A stretch of DNA of 64,000 bases, taken from NCBI GenBank assembly GCA_004020315.1, contig SAQG01000008.1, positions 1-64,000 of the forward strand. Direction: 5' to 3'. Below are positions 33,939-45,836 of the stretch, piece after piece. The stretch comes from Mesorhizobium sp. GTDB lineage: Bacteria > Pseudomonadota > Alphaproteobacteria > Rhizobiales > Rhizobiaceae. The translations under genes and the position numbers were made by a program. Position 1 is the stretch's first letter, and each line of letters starts with the position of its first letter. Below the pieces are notes generated by a model. The model worked only from the letters and a program-made list of their open reading frames with translations. It made no database searches and was not told where the DNA came from.

Positions 33939-34796
33939 TTAGCGCTGGATCGACCAAGCGGCGCGCAGGTCGTTGGCTTGGGCGGTCCTGACGCCGCAAG
34001 CAGCCAGGGCGCCTTTGGTCGCTGCCACGAGCGCGGCGTTGTCCTTGGCAGTTGTGCCGTCGGCCAGCGTAAAATTGTTCTCGAAGCCGACGCGGGCATG
34101 ACCGCCCAGCAGCGCACCGGCCGTAACGCAAGCGGTTTCTTCCCGACCGAAGGCGCAGACCATCCAGTGCGCGAAGCGCGGGCGGTCATGCGCAAGGAAG
34201 GGAAGCAGATCGGCCGGTCGCGAAACCTGTCCCGGCGTGTAACGGCCGAGCACATAGAGCACCGGGATGTCGTCGAAAGGCACCAGCCCGCGCTGCTGCA
34301 TGGCGGCTAGGGCCGACGCCTCTTCGGGCGCGTAGAGGATCATCTGGGGGGCGATCCGCTCGCTCTTCAGCCACCGCAGGAACTGCGCGAAAGCGGTCTC
34401 ATGGGCAGCGTCCGGCACGAGTTCGCGCAGCGCCAGCGAAACCGCCTCAGGGCGGGTAGCGCGCACCACCGCCATCTGCTCGGCCGGTTGGTATCGGCCG
34501 ACCGCTTCGCTGGTGATCTGGATGATCAGCCGCTCGCCCACCGCATCACGTATCGCTTTCGTCGTCTCGCGATAAGCGTGCGCGTCGAGCAAATGGCCGC
34601 CGTCGCGGTCGCGGACATGCGCATGGATCATAGCGGCGCCCGCCTCGAGGCAGGCGGCGGCGGTCCGGGTCAGTTCCTGGGGGCCAATCGGCAGGGCAGG
34701 GTGGTCTTGCTTGCCACGCCGTCCACCATTCGGCGCAACCGCGATTGTCGTCGGTGCGATAAGTCCGGGGCCGGTCACGTCCCTGTCGACGATCAT
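33939..34796 (-). CDS. BKACE family beta-keto acid cleavage enzyme
   Basis: This 285-residue protein is of the DUF849/BKACE family, which splits a beta-keto acid with acetyl-CoA into acetoacetate and a new acyl-CoA. The zinc-binding His-x-His is at residues 58-60 (MIHAHVRD). The barrel ends with MVCAFGREETACVTAGALLGGHARVGFENN split across the substrate pocket. The N-terminal APNGGRRGKQDHPALP segment replaces the ITGAE-type strand of lysine-pathway enzymes, which marks a different substrate subgroup. It is divergent from a class III aminotransferase gene, and a near-perfect dyad lies between them. Together they suggest transamination followed by beta-keto cleavage. Confidence 0.86.
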   Translation of the reverse strand: MIVDRDVTGPGLIAPTTIAVAPNGGRRGKQDHPALPIGPQELTRTAAACLEAGAAMIHAHVRDRDGGHLLDAHAYRETTKAIRDAVGERLIIQITSEAVGRYQPAEQMAVVRATRPEAVSLALRELVPDAAHETAFAQFLRWLKSERIAPQMILYAPEEASALAAMQQRGLVPFDDIPVLYVLGRYTPGQVSRPADLLPFLAHDRPRFAHWMVCAFGREETACVTAGALLGGHARVGFENNFTLADGTTAKDNAALVAATKGALAACGVRTAQANDLRAAWSIQR

Positions 34797-34829
34797 TGGT
34801 GCAGTCCAATTGTTTCAGTATTGCGTGCT

Positions 34830-34847
34830 ATGTAACATATGTTGCAT
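34830..34847. promoter_or_regulatory. 18-bp operator dyad
   Basis: ATGTAACAT-ATGTTGCAT is symmetric at 8 of 9 positions per half. It sits in the 94-bp gap between the divergent BKACE and aminotransferase genes. TGTAACA and a TGTTGC-like element recur in the region before the RpiR and TAXI genes (near 37099-37130). This fits control of both promoters by the local RpiR regulator. Confidence 0.6.
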
Positions 34848-34890
34848 GATAGGTTCGCTCCAAATCGCGCCGTCGTCAATCGAGGAAGGC

Positions 34891-36213
34891 ATGACACACA
34901 TCCTGCATCGTCAGATCCTTGCGACCCTGCCCGTCGTGGCTGGCGGCAAGGGTATCGAACTCTTTGACCGCGATGGCCGCGTCTATATCGACGCTTCAGG
35001 CGGCGCGGCGGTTTCCTGCCTCGGTCACGGCCATCCCGACGTGACGGCCGCGCTCCACGCACAGGCCGACAAGCTCGCCTATGCCCACACAAGCTTCTTC
35101 ACCAACGAGCCGGCCGAGACATTGGCCGACAAGCTCGTCGCCGGCGCGCCACAAGGCTTAAGCCACACCTATTTCGTGTCCGGCGGCTCTGAAGCGGTGG
35201 AGGCGGCGCTCAAGATGGCACGGCAGTTTTTCGTCGAGACTGGCAAGCCCGGGCGGCGAAACGTCATCGCCCGCCGACAGAGCTATCACGGCAACACACT
35301 CGGCGCACTCGCTGCCGGGGGTAATGAGTGGCGCCGTGCCCAATTCCGCCCGTTGCTGATCGACACGCATCACATCGACCCCTGCTATGCCTACCGCTAC
35401 CAGGAAGCCGGTGAGAGCGAGGAGGCCTACGCCCTTCGCGCCGCCCAGGCGCTCGAGGATAAAATTCTCGAGCTCGGTCCGGACACTGTAATGGCCTTCG
35501 TCGCAGAACCTGTCGTCGGGGCGACAGCAGGAGCGGTGCCTGCCGTTCCTGGCTATTTCGGGCGCATTCGTGAAATCTGTGACCGCTACGGTGTGCTCCT
35601 TATCCTCGACGAAGTGATGTGCGGCATGGGCCGCACCGGGACGCTGCATGCCTGCGAGCAGGACGGCGTCGCGCCCGATCTGATGACAATCGCCAAAGGC
35701 CTCGGCGGAGGCTATCAGCCCATTGGTGCGGTGCTGCTCTCACGGCGCATCTTCGACGCTTTCGCCGAAGGCTCCGGCTTCTTTCAGCACGGCCACACCT
35801 ACATATGCCACCCGATGGCTTGCGCGGCAGCGCTTGCCGTCCAGGAGGTGATCGCTCGTGACGATCTGCTCGCCAATGTTCGGGCGATGGGAGCGCATCT
35901 TTCGCAGCGACTGGGCGAACGGTTCGGCAACCATGCCCATATCGGCGACATTCGCGGGCGTGGCCTTTTCATGGGTGTAGAGCTGGTCGAGGATCGCTCG
36001 ACCAAGGTGCCCTTTGACCCGAAGCTGAAACTCAATGCGAAGATCAAGCGCGAGGCGATGGCGCGCGGACTGCTGGTGTATCCCGCGGGAGGCACGATCG
36101 ACGGCGTGCGCGGCGATCATGTGCTGCTTGCGCCGCCCTTTATCATAGACGCCGCAGCAATCGACGCGATTGTCGAACGTCTCGGCGACGCGATAGACGC
36201 TGCGATGGCATAG
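34891..36213 (+). CDS. class III PLP-dependent aminotransferase
   Basis: This 440-residue aminotransferase is of the omega/beta-amino acid type. YFVSGGSEAVEAALKMARQF is part of the cofactor cradle, LILDEVMCGMGRTG carries the PLP-binding Asp, and TIAKGLGGGYQPIGAVL carries the Schiff-base lysine. The start at 34891 follows GAGGAAGG; the upstream in-frame extension is not homologous and crosses the operator. It is divergent from BKACE and convergent with the rpiR-type gene, 12 bp away. The amino acid it uses is unknown; one that yields a beta-keto acid would fit the neighbouring BKACE. Confidence 0.9.
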   Translation: MTHILHRQILATLPVVAGGKGIELFDRDGRVYIDASGGAAVSCLGHGHPDVTAALHAQADKLAYAHTSFFTNEPAETLADKLVAGAPQGLSHTYFVSGGSEAVEAALKMARQFFVETGKPGRRNVIARRQSYHGNTLGALAAGGNEWRRAQFRPLLIDTHHIDPCYAYRYQEAGESEEAYALRAAQALEDKILELGPDTVMAFVAEPVVGATAGAVPAVPGYFGRIREICDRYGVLLILDEVMCGMGRTGTLHACEQDGVAPDLMTIAKGLGGGYQPIGAVLLSRRIFDAFAEGSGFFQHGHTYICHPMACAAALAVQEVIARDDLLANVRAMGAHLSQRLGERFGNHAHIGDIRGRGLFMGVELVEDRSTKVPFDPKLKLNAKIKREAMARGLLVYPAGGTIDGVRGDHVLLAPPFIIDAAAIDAIVERLGDAIDAAMA

Positions 36214-36225
36214 CGCCAGCGCTCC

Positions 36226-37098
36226 TCATTCCGGCAGATAGGCCCCGAACGCCTGTAACTCCAACTCGGTCTCCCTGACACGAGCCGCGGCGGCCGGCCC
36301 GCTGCGTGCCAGCATCGTTGCAGCCAGTGCTTCCACGATAGCCATAGCTGCGGCTACCGATGGGAAGAAGGACGGGCTGTCGGTAGAGAATCGCAAGATA
36401 ACGTCCGCATGCCGCGCGATCGGAGCAGCCATGCTGTCGACGATCGCGACAATCGGAACGCTGTGTCGTTGCGCAGCCTCCACCACCGGCCCGAGTTCAC
36501 GCGAATAGGGCGAAAAGCCGATCGCGACGACCGCTTCCTTCTTCCCAAGTGCTGCGAGTTCCGCCTCGATCGCACCGCCGTCGCCGCCGAGCAGCGTGAC
36601 GTCGCGCCGAAACATGCGGCAGAGATAGACGAGCGCGTGGGCGGGCGCGCGGCAGCTTCGGAACCCGGCGACGCGTATGCGCTGTGCCTTCTCCAGTATC
36701 GCGCAGGCCCTGGCGATTTCTACACTGCCGTTGGCGGCTTCGGCCGCTGCCAGATTGGCAGCCGTCGTCCTCAGCGATTCCGCGAAAATCGCCTCCGACC
36801 CGCGCTTGACAAGCGCATCGGCCCTTGCCGCGAAGGGTGCCTTGCCGGAGCGCAGCCGGTCCTCGAACGGCTTGCGCAGCGCCGCCCAGTCGCCGAAGCC
36901 CAGCCGCCGCGCCAGTCGCACGAAGGTCGTCGGTGTCACCTCCGACCGTGCGGCCAGCACCCGCATGGAAACCAACGCCACCTCGTCGGGATGATCGACC
37001 AGGAATCGCGCTGCCTTGCGCAATTCTGAGCTCAGTTCGGGGAGTTCGGTCAATATGCGCGCCAGAAGCGCGTCGAAGCCCGTCTCCCGCGTATTCAT
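36226..37098 (-). CDS. RpiR/MurR-family transcriptional regulator
   Basis: This 290-residue regulator has an N-terminal RpiR helix-turn-helix (about residues 8-80, VLAARSEVTPTTFVRLARRLG). The C-terminal SIS sugar/phosphate-binding domain is at about 120-260 (VAGFRSCRAPAHALVYL, AIGFSPYSRE). It is divergent from the TAXI transporter genes and convergent with the aminotransferase gene, so it probably governs this uptake and degradation unit. The ATG at 37098 gives a normal N-terminus; ATGs at 37110 and upstream are in frame, and the one at 37110 is too near the AAGGGA site. Confidence 0.86.
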   Translation of the reverse strand: MNTRETGFDALLARILTELPELSSELRKAARFLVDHPDEVALVSMRVLAARSEVTPTTFVRLARRLGFGDWAALRKPFEDRLRSGKAPFAARADALVKRGSEAIFAESLRTTAANLAAAEAANGSVEIARACAILEKAQRIRVAGFRSCRAPAHALVYLCRMFRRDVTLLGGDGGAIEAELAALGKKEAVVAIGFSPYSRELGPVVEAAQRHSVPIVAIVDSMAAPIARHADVILRFSTDSPSFFPSVAAAMAIVEALAATMLARSGPAAAARVRETELELQAFGAYLPE

Positions 37099-37215
37099 TG
37101 TAACAAGCATTTCCCTTGATTGATAAAGCGCAACAATCGTAGCATGCATCGACGTGCCTTGACACTAGAACACCGGACGGCCGCGACGGCACGCAAAGTA
37201 CCAAGGGAGAACCAG

Positions 37216-38199
37216 ATGAAACATGCCCGGACTGCACGACTCGGAGCGCAGATCGCCGTCTTGTCGGCCGCGCTGCTGTTTTCGGCCAGCGCAATGGCGC
37301 AGCAGAATTTCGTTACCATCGGGACCGGTGGCGTCACCGGCGTCTATTATGCCGCCGGCGGTGCTATCTGCCGCCTGCTCAACAAGGACCGCAAGACACA
37401 CGGCATCCGCTGCTCGGTCGAATCGACCGGCGGATCGGCGTTCAACGTGAACACGATCAAGGAAGGCGAACTCGACTTCGGCATGGCGCAGTCCGACGTC
37501 CAGTATAACGCCTACAGGGGCCTGGAATCGTTCAAGGACGGTGGCGCCCATACCGACCTGCGCGCGGTTTTCTCGATCCATCCGGAGCCGTTCACGGTCC
37601 TGGCGCATCCGAATGCCGGCGTGACGAAATTCGAGGACTTCAAGGGCAAGCGTTTCAACGTCGGCAATCCCGGTTCCGGGACGCGCTCCTCCATGGAACG
37701 TCTGCTCGGTGCGATGGGCTGGACGCTGGCCGACTTTTCGCTCGCATCCGAGCTAAAGGCTGACGAGCACGGCCCGGCGCTCTGCGACGGCAAGATCGAC
37801 GGGTTCTTCTACGGCGTCGGTCATCCCTCGGCAAACATTCAGGATCCGACCACTACCTGCGCTGCCAAGCTGGTGCCGTTGACCGGAGAAGTCGTGGACA
37901 AGCTGGTCGCAGAAAATCCCTACTACGCCAAGGCGGTGATCCCGGGCGGGCTCTACGCCAACAATCCCGACGATACCGAGACTTTCGGCGTGCTCGCCAC
38001 GCTGGTCACTTCAGCCAAGGTTCCCGACGAGAGCGTCTATCAATTGACCAGGGCGGTGTTCGAGAATTTCGACGAGTTCAAGTCGCTGCATCCGGCTTTT
38101 GCCAATCTCGATCCGGCCAAGATGGTGTCGGAGGGGAATTCCGCGCCGCTGCATCCGGGCGCTGAAAAATACTTCAAGGAGAAGGGCTGGCTGAAGTAA
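37216..38199 (+). CDS. TAXI-family TRAP solute-binding protein
   Basis: This periplasmic substrate-binding protein of 327 residues has a Sec signal ending in SAMA-Q. The mature protein opens with the family signature [20 protein letters not shown] and contains the usual GSGTRSS loop. TAXI proteins bind organic acids or amino acids and pass them to a fused TRAP permease, which is encoded next. The start at 37216 has AAGGGAGA upstream; the longer frame from 37120 is not needed. A strong hairpin lies between this gene and the permease gene. Confidence 0.9.
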   Translation: MKHARTARLGAQIAVLSAALLFSASAMAQQNFVTIGTGGVTGVYYAAGGAICRLLNKDRKTHGIRCSVESTGGSAFNVNTIKEGELDFGMAQSDVQYNAYRGLESFKDGGAHTDLRAVFSIHPEPFTVLAHPNAGVTKFEDFKGKRFNVGNPGSGTRSSMERLLGAMGWTLADFSLASELKADEHGPALCDGKIDGFFYGVGHPSANIQDPTTTCAAKLVPLTGEVVDKLVAENPYYAKAVIPGGLYANNPDDTETFGVLATLVTSAKVPDESVYQLTRAVFENFDEFKSLHPAFANLDPAKMVSEGNSAPLHPGAEKYFKEKGWLK

Positions 38200-38220
38200 G
38201 CTTCGTGATCTGACGACAGT

Positions 38221-38245
38221 CCGGCGGGTTCAGCGAACCCGCCGG
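38221..38245 (+). promoter_or_regulatory. intercistronic hairpin after the binding-protein gene
   Basis: CCGGCGGGTTC-AGC-GAACCCGCCGG is a perfect 11-bp stem with a 3-base loop, located 20 bases after the TAXI stop and before the permease. No T-run follows. Such elements commonly stabilise the binding-protein message or attenuate transcription into the permease. Confidence 0.65.
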
Positions 38246-38269
38246 GGGCCATCCGCAACAGGAAGCGTC

Positions 38270-40873
<2,604 letters not shown>

Positions 40874-40921
40874 GGCGGGAACGATTGATAACAGCTTGGT
40901 GGCAGGCGCCGGACAAAAACC

Positions 40922-41971
40922 TCAGTCGGCGGTGAGCACGACCTTGACGCTCTGCGAGCGGTCGGCAGCCAGGCGAAACGCATCGCGGGCCGAGGAAAGG
41001 GGGCGCTCCGCGGTCACCAGCTTCACGACGTCTATATCCCCGCCGACGATGAGATCGACCGCCTGGTTGAATTCCGCGCCGAAACGAAACGTGCCGTTCA
41101 GATTGATTTCCTTAGCCATCACCGCACTGGCCGCCACCGGGATCTGGCCGCCCGGAAGATTGCCGACTTGAACGACCGTGCCGCCGCGCCGGACGCTGGC
41201 GATCGCCGCGGCGAGGCCCGCTGCGGTGCCTGAAATCTCGAACGCGACATCAATCGCCGTGTCGGACGCGAGTGCCTTGAGCTCGTCGTCGCCGCTGGAC
41301 AGGTCGATCGTCCTGTTTGCTCCAAGTTTTCTGGCGAAGGCGAGCGGCGCCTCTGCTATGTCGGCGACGGTGAGCTCGCCACATCCCTTGAGCCTGGCGG
41401 CGAGCATGGTCAGCAGCCCGATGGGGCCGGCGCCGAACAGGATGACGTTGCGGCCCGCGATGTCGCCGGCCCGTGCCACAGCATGCAGGCTGACGGCGAG
41501 CGGTTCGGCGAGTGCCGCCGCCTGGTAGGCGACGCCAGGCGGAACCTTGACACACTGCGCTGGCGTGGCGTCGAACACGCTGGCAAAACCGCCTTGCATG
41601 TGCGGCGTTTTCGACGCCGAACCCATGAAATAGATGTTTTCGCAGAGATTGGCGCGGCCCTCCGCGCATCGCGCGCATTGTCCGCACCAACGCGACGGGT
41701 TGACCGCCACGCGATCGCCGATGGCAAGTCCTGGCGCGTCCGCGTTGATTTCGACGATCTCTCCGGCGACCTCGTGGCCGAGCACGAGCGGCGACGTCAC
41801 GACAAAATCGCCGGTCCGCGCATGGCGGAAATAGTGCAGGTCGGAACCGCAGATGCCGCCTGCGCCGAAGCGCACGCGCACCATTCCCGGTCCGAGGGAG
41901 CCGAGCGGATGCTCGACGACGCGCAGATCCTCGGGGCCGAACAGCGTCGCGGCGACTGCGCTATCGCTCAT
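40922..41971 (-). CDS. idnD: L-idonate 5-dehydrogenase-like zinc alcohol dehydrogenase
   Basis: This 340-residue medium-chain dehydrogenase oxidises L-idonate to 5-ketogluconate, or a related polyol or sugar acid. GICGSDLHYFRHAR and LGHEVAGEIVEI form the catalytic zinc site. CGQCARCAEGRANLC gives the four-cysteine structural zinc loop, and LFGAGPIGLL binds NAD(P). The GGICGSDLHY context matches IdnD more closely than sorbitol dehydrogenases. The start at 41971 overlaps the TRAP large-subunit stop by ATGA. Operon position behind a DctPQM transporter supports uptake and oxidation of a sugar acid. Confidence 0.82.
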   Translation of the reverse strand: MSDSAVAATLFGPEDLRVVEHPLGSLGPGMVRVRFGAGGICGSDLHYFRHARTGDFVVTSPLVLGHEVAGEIVEINADAPGLAIGDRVAVNPSRWCGQCARCAEGRANLCENIYFMGSASKTPHMQGGFASVFDATPAQCVKVPPGVAYQAAALAEPLAVSLHAVARAGDIAGRNVILFGAGPIGLLTMLAARLKGCGELTVADIAEAPLAFARKLGANRTIDLSSGDDELKALASDTAIDVAFEISGTAAGLAAAIASVRRGGTVVQVGNLPGGQIPVAASAVMAKEINLNGTFRFGAEFNQAVDLIVGGDIDVVKLVTAERPLSSARDAFRLAADRSQSVKVVLTAD

Positions 41972-43374
41972 CGGATCAGTCCCATTTGCGTCGGCAGCCA
42001 CAGCGTGATGGCGGGGATGAAGGTGATCAGGATCAGCGCGGCGATCAACGGGACGAGCCAAGGCAAAATTGCCATGGTCGTACGCTCGACCGACAGTTTG
42101 GCGACCCGCGAGAGGACGAACAGCACCATGCCGAGCGGCGGATGGAGGAGACCGATCATCAGATTAAGCGTCATGATCAGACCGAAATGCACAGGATCGA
42201 TCCCGTAGAGGACCACGATCGGCAGGAGGATCGGCACAAGGATCGTGATAGCGGCGATCGTGTCGAGAAAACAACCGACGACCAGCATCAGGATGTTCAC
42301 CAGGATCAGGAACACCCATTTGTTTTCGGTCAGCGATGTGATGAAAACCGAGAAGAGCTGCGCCGCCTGGCTGACCGTGAGCAACCAGGCGAAGATCGAC
42401 GCTGCTGTGACGATAAAAAGGACCGACGCGGTCGTCTCGATCGTGTCGAAACTGGCTTTGGCCAGGGCTGAGAGTGTCATCGTGCGATAGCGCACGAGCC
42501 CTAGAAACAGCGACCAGATGACGGCGGCCATGGCCGCTTCGGTCGGGGTGAACCAGCCCATGGTCATGCCGCCGATCAGGATGATCGGTGTCATGAGCGC
42601 CATGACGGCGGAGAAATCGAAATACCAGTCGCAGGCGATCAGGACGACGAGCGCGACGCCGACGGCAATATTGAGCGATAATCCCATCTGGACAAGGACA
42701 TAAACCGCCAGCGGAAAACAGCACACGACGGCGACCTCGATCGAGGCGGCGGCGAGCCGGTTCAACTTGAACGGCGTATCCGACCCCCAGCCCCGACGGT
42801 GGGCGAAGATCGCGACCGTCACCATCATCAGCACCGTCATGACGACGCCGGGCAGGATGCCGGCCATGAACAGCGCGCCGATCGAGACGTTGGCCATCAT
42901 GCCATAGATAACGAAGGGCAGCGAGGGCGGGAAGATCGGACCGAGCGTCGAGGAGGCCGCGGTGACGCCGACGGCCGCCTCCACGGGATAACCGTGGTCG
43001 CGCATGGCCTTGATCTCGATGGTGCCGATGCCGGCGGCGTCGGCAAGGGCTGCCCCCGACATGCCGGCGAAGACCACAGATCCGATTATATTCACCTGCG
43101 CCAGGCCGCCCTTCATCCAGCCGACAAGCGCCAGCGCGAAGGAATAGATACGCCCGGTGACACCGGCGATGTTCATGAGATTGCCGGCGAAGATGAAGAA
43201 TGGCACGGCAAGCAGCGGAAAGCTCTCGACACCGGCGATCATGCGCTGCGCGGCGATGATGTCGGGCGCCACGCCATAGAAGACGAGGTAGAGCAGCGAC
43301 GACACCGCCATCGACACAGCGACGGGCACGCCGACCAGCATCAGGACGAGAAAGGCTCCGATCAGAAGCAGCAT
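41968..43374 (-). CDS. TRAP transporter large permease subunit (DctM)
   Basis: This 468-residue protein has about 12-13 membrane helices and is the transport channel subunit of a TRAP system. Family motifs include FIFAGNLMNIAGVTGRIY, IGSVVFAGMSGAALADAAG and SSTLGPIFPPSLPFVIYG. It lies 3 bp after the DctQ gene and overlaps the idnD start. Transported solute is defined by the DctP protein of the same operon. Confidence 0.93.
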   Translation of the reverse strand: MLLLIGAFLVLMLVGVPVAVSMAVSSLLYLVFYGVAPDIIAAQRMIAGVESFPLLAVPFFIFAGNLMNIAGVTGRIYSFALALVGWMKGGLAQVNIIGSVVFAGMSGAALADAAGIGTIEIKAMRDHGYPVEAAVGVTAASSTLGPIFPPSLPFVIYGMMANVSIGALFMAGILPGVVMTVLMMVTVAIFAHRRGWGSDTPFKLNRLAAASIEVAVVCCFPLAVYVLVQMGLSLNIAVGVALVVLIACDWYFDFSAVMALMTPIILIGGMTMGWFTPTEAAMAAVIWSLFLGLVRYRTMTLSALAKASFDTIETTASVLFIVTAASIFAWLLTVSQAAQLFSVFITSLTENKWVFLILVNILMLVVGCFLDTIAAITILVPILLPIVVLYGIDPVHFGLIMTLNLMIGLLHPPLGMVLFVLSRVAKLSVERTTMAILPWLVPLIAALILITFIPAITLWLPTQMGLIR

Positions 43375-43377
43375 GGT

Positions 43378-43950
43378 CTATTCCCCCAGTCCGTCGAACG
43401 CGGCGGGGCGCTCCAGCGCCGAGTAGCCACGGCGGATGTTGCCGATGAATACCTGGATGGCGCGCAGCATCATCAGCACGAAACCGGCGAAGACGGCGTA
43501 GAAGACAACGTTGCGCGGCAGGTTGATTGTGACCATCCGCTCGCGGTGGACGATCCCGACATAGCGCCAGAGGAGCCAGGACATATAGGCGAAGAAGCAA
43601 ATGGTGATCAGATTGACCGCGAGCGCCAGGTAGCGCCCAGCGCCAGCGGGGAGATAATGATAGAGCACGTCGACGTGGATGTGGCGCGTGGTGCGCGTGC
43701 ACATGACCGAGCCCAGGAAGACCACGACGACGAGACAGTTGATGGCGATCTCCTCGGTCCAGGCAAAACTGTTGTTCATGACGTAGCGCGTGAAGAACTG
43801 CAGGAACACGCAGAGCGACATGCCCCAGAATACGGCGAGCGTGACCCAGTCTTCCACCGCGTATCGTGACAGATCGACGGGCGCGGTTTCTTCCTCGAAT
43901 GCATGCGCCAGTTCTTCGGGGGTAACCTGGGTGTGGACCTCTTGGGTCAT
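43378..43950 (-). CDS. TRAP transporter small permease subunit (DctQ)
   Basis: This 190-residue membrane protein has four helices (starting near residues 35, 70, 110 and 150) and the DctQ pattern FTRYVMNNSFAWTEEIAIN. A hydrophilic acidic N-terminus of about 30 residues precedes the first helix. The ATG at 43950 is preferred to a TTG two codons earlier. It follows dctP after a hairpin and precedes dctM by 3 bp. Confidence 0.9.
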   Translation of the reverse strand: MTQEVHTQVTPEELAHAFEEETAPVDLSRYAVEDWVTLAVFWGMSLCVFLQFFTRYVMNNSFAWTEEIAINCLVVVVFLGSVMCTRTTRHIHVDVLYHYLPAGAGRYLALAVNLITICFFAYMSWLLWRYVGIVHRERMVTINLPRNVVFYAVFAGFVLMMLRAIQVFIGNIRRGYSALERPAAFDGLGE

Positions 43951-43988
43951 CGGCAAGCTCCGGGCACTGTTGGACAGCGGGCTCGATA

Positions 43989-44015
43989 GACCCGACGCGC
44001 TTGTCGCGCCGGGTC
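43989..44015 (-). promoter_or_regulatory. intercistronic hairpin between dctP and dctQ
   Basis: GACCC and GGGTC arms, continued by GCGC/GCGC, form an interrupted stem around TTGTC. It lies just after the dctP stop in the transcription direction. It is placed like the hairpin after the TAXI gene in the other TRAP locus and may limit permease expression relative to the binding protein. Confidence 0.5.
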
Positions 44016-44029
44016 CGGATTGATGCAGG

Positions 44030-45004
44030 TTATTTGACGGCGCGGATCGCCTCCCAATCCTCCTTGCGGTAACCGAACTCCTCGAACGTCACCTTCTCCA
44101 TCACGTTCTTTTCGAAATCGGCGCGATCGACTTCGGTGACGGTGAGACCGCGCTCCTTGAAGGTTTCAACCAGGGCTTTCTCGCGATCGACGATGATCTT
44201 TGTCGCCCGCGCGGCGGCTTCCTGCATCACCTCGGTGAAGATCGCCTTGTCCTCGTCCGACAGTTGCGACCAGCGCGATTGCGACACGATCGTGTTGAGA
44301 TGATCGACGATGTGTCCGGTCAGGATGATGTGCTTTTGCACTTCGTAGAACTTCTTGGCGTCGATCGTCGTCAGTGGGTTTTCCTGCGCTTCCACCGTGC
44401 CCTGCTGCAAGGCGAGATAGACCTCGGCGAAGGCGATCGGCGCGGTGTTGGCACCGCAGGCGCGCGGCATGGCGAGATAGGCCGGCACATCAGGCACGCG
44501 GATTTTCAGACCCTGCATGTCGGCGCATTTCTCGATGGGCCGGTTGGAGGTGGTGTGACGCGTGCCGTAGTAGGTGGTTGCTGTGATGTGATGGCCGGAC
44601 GCTTCTTCGTAGCCGCCGGTCAACTCCTTGTATTTGTCGCTCTTGGTGTAAGCGAGCAGATGATCGGCGTCGCGGAAAGTGAATGGGAAGTAGGTCACGC
44701 CGATCGGCGGGAATTCGCGGGCGGCGAAGCTCGATCCGGAGATGATGATGTCGACCGTGCCGAGGGTCAGCCCCTGGTTGATGTCGGATTCTTTGCCTAG
44801 CTGCGAGGCTGGGAAGACGTCGATCGTATAGCGGCCGTCGGTGCGCTTCTTGATCTCTTCCGCCGCCCACACGGACTCCGTGTGGAAGGGTTCGGACGTT
44901 TCGTAGACATGGGCCCATTTCAGCGCGGTTTGTGCCGAGGCCGAAGCCATGGGCAGAGCGATTGCGGCGATCATGCCGAGCAGAACGGCGTATTTTCTCA
45001 ACAT
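44030..45004 (-). CDS. TRAP solute-binding protein (DctP)
   Basis: This 324-residue periplasmic binding protein has a signal peptide ending in ASASA-Q. ALKWAHVYETSEPFH starts the mature fold, KIRVPDVPAYLAMPRACGANTAPIAF is split over the ligand-binding arginine region (LKIRVP), and QGTVEAQENPL follows. The R in KIRVP is the usual carboxylate ligand, so the solute is an organic or sugar acid, in line with the idnD gene of the operon. The start at 45004 has GGGAGG upstream. Confidence 0.92.
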   Translation of the reverse strand: MLRKYAVLLGMIAAIALPMASASAQTALKWAHVYETSEPFHTESVWAAEEIKKRTDGRYTIDVFPASQLGKESDINQGLTLGTVDIIISGSSFAAREFPPIGVTYFPFTFRDADHLLAYTKSDKYKELTGGYEEASGHHITATTYYGTRHTTSNRPIEKCADMQGLKIRVPDVPAYLAMPRACGANTAPIAFAEVYLALQQGTVEAQENPLTTIDAKKFYEVQKHIILTGHIVDHLNTIVSQSRWSQLSDEDKAIFTEVMQEAAARATKIIVDREKALVETFKERGLTVTEVDRADFEKNVMEKVTFEEFGYRKEDWEAIRAVK

Positions 45005-45065
45005 CGTATTCCTCCCTGTGATTGAATTTGGCTGTGCCGACAGGATCCTCCCGGTCGGCTGACTC

Positions 45066-45785
45066 CTATTCCGCGACCTCCCTGGCCGCGGATTTCTCAC
45101 CGAAATTGCGTGAGAATCTCAGTTGCGACTGACGCAGATGTTCCTGCATGGCGGCCTTGGCCCGTTCAGGCTCGCGCGCCGCGATCGCGTCGCGCACCGC
45201 GCGATGCTCCTCGGCGGCGGCCCGCCAGGAATCCCTGTTCTCGAAATAACTCGACAGGAGTTCGAAATATGGGTTCATGCGCTGGTCGAAAAGCTCGCCG
45301 ATGCAACGCACCAGGACGGCGTTTCCGAGAATGCCCGCCACCAGCGTATGGAACTCGCGGTCGAGCGCGATCGTCATCTTGGTCGGGTGAGGTAAGTCCT
45401 CCATGCGGCGCAACACGTCGTCCATATGTTCGATGTCGATCGGGCGAACGTGGAGGGCGGCTTCTGCGGCGATCGCGCCTTCGATGAACTCGCGTGCCCG
45501 CAACAGCTCGAACGGGCCTTCATCCATCTCTGCCGTCAAAACATCGGCACGCGGTCGATCGGTGACGTAGATGCCGGAGCCGACGCGAATGCGTATGCGC
45601 CCCTCGACCTCGAGCGCGATCAGCGCTTCACGGACGGTCGGGCGAGAGATGCCAAGCTGATCGGCCAGTTCGCGCTCGGTCGGCAGGCGATCGCCGACTG
45701 CGAACTCGCCCGCGTCGATCAGCTGCCTGAGCTGATCGGCGATCTGTCGGTAAAGTCGACGCGGTTCAACGGCCTGGATCGGCAT
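45066..45785 (-). CDS. GntR/FCD-family regulator
   Basis: This 239-residue transcription factor has an N-terminal winged helix (residues 10-75, LPTERELADQLGISRPTVRE). The C-terminal all-helical FCD domain is at about 95-215, with His/Asp residues suited to metal and sugar-acid binding. It is the first gene of the minus-strand TRAP/idnD unit and is probably its repressor, relieved by the imported acid. The start is ATG 45785; a GTG two codons upstream is in frame. A matching operator lies 50 bp upstream. Confidence 0.9.
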   Translation of the reverse strand: MPIQAVEPRRLYRQIADQLRQLIDAGEFAVGDRLPTERELADQLGISRPTVREALIALEVEGRIRIRVGSGIYVTDRPRADVLTAEMDEGPFELLRAREFIEGAIAAEAALHVRPIDIEHMDDVLRRMEDLPHPTKMTIALDREFHTLVAGILGNAVLVRCIGELFDQRMNPYFELLSSYFENRDSWRAAAEEHRAVRDAIAAREPERAKAAMQEHLRQSQLRFSRNFGEKSAAREVAE

Positions 45786-45836
45786 TGTCACCCAGTTCTA
45801 CTTCAACAGAATCATCTGGCCGGTCTCGGATCGGTA

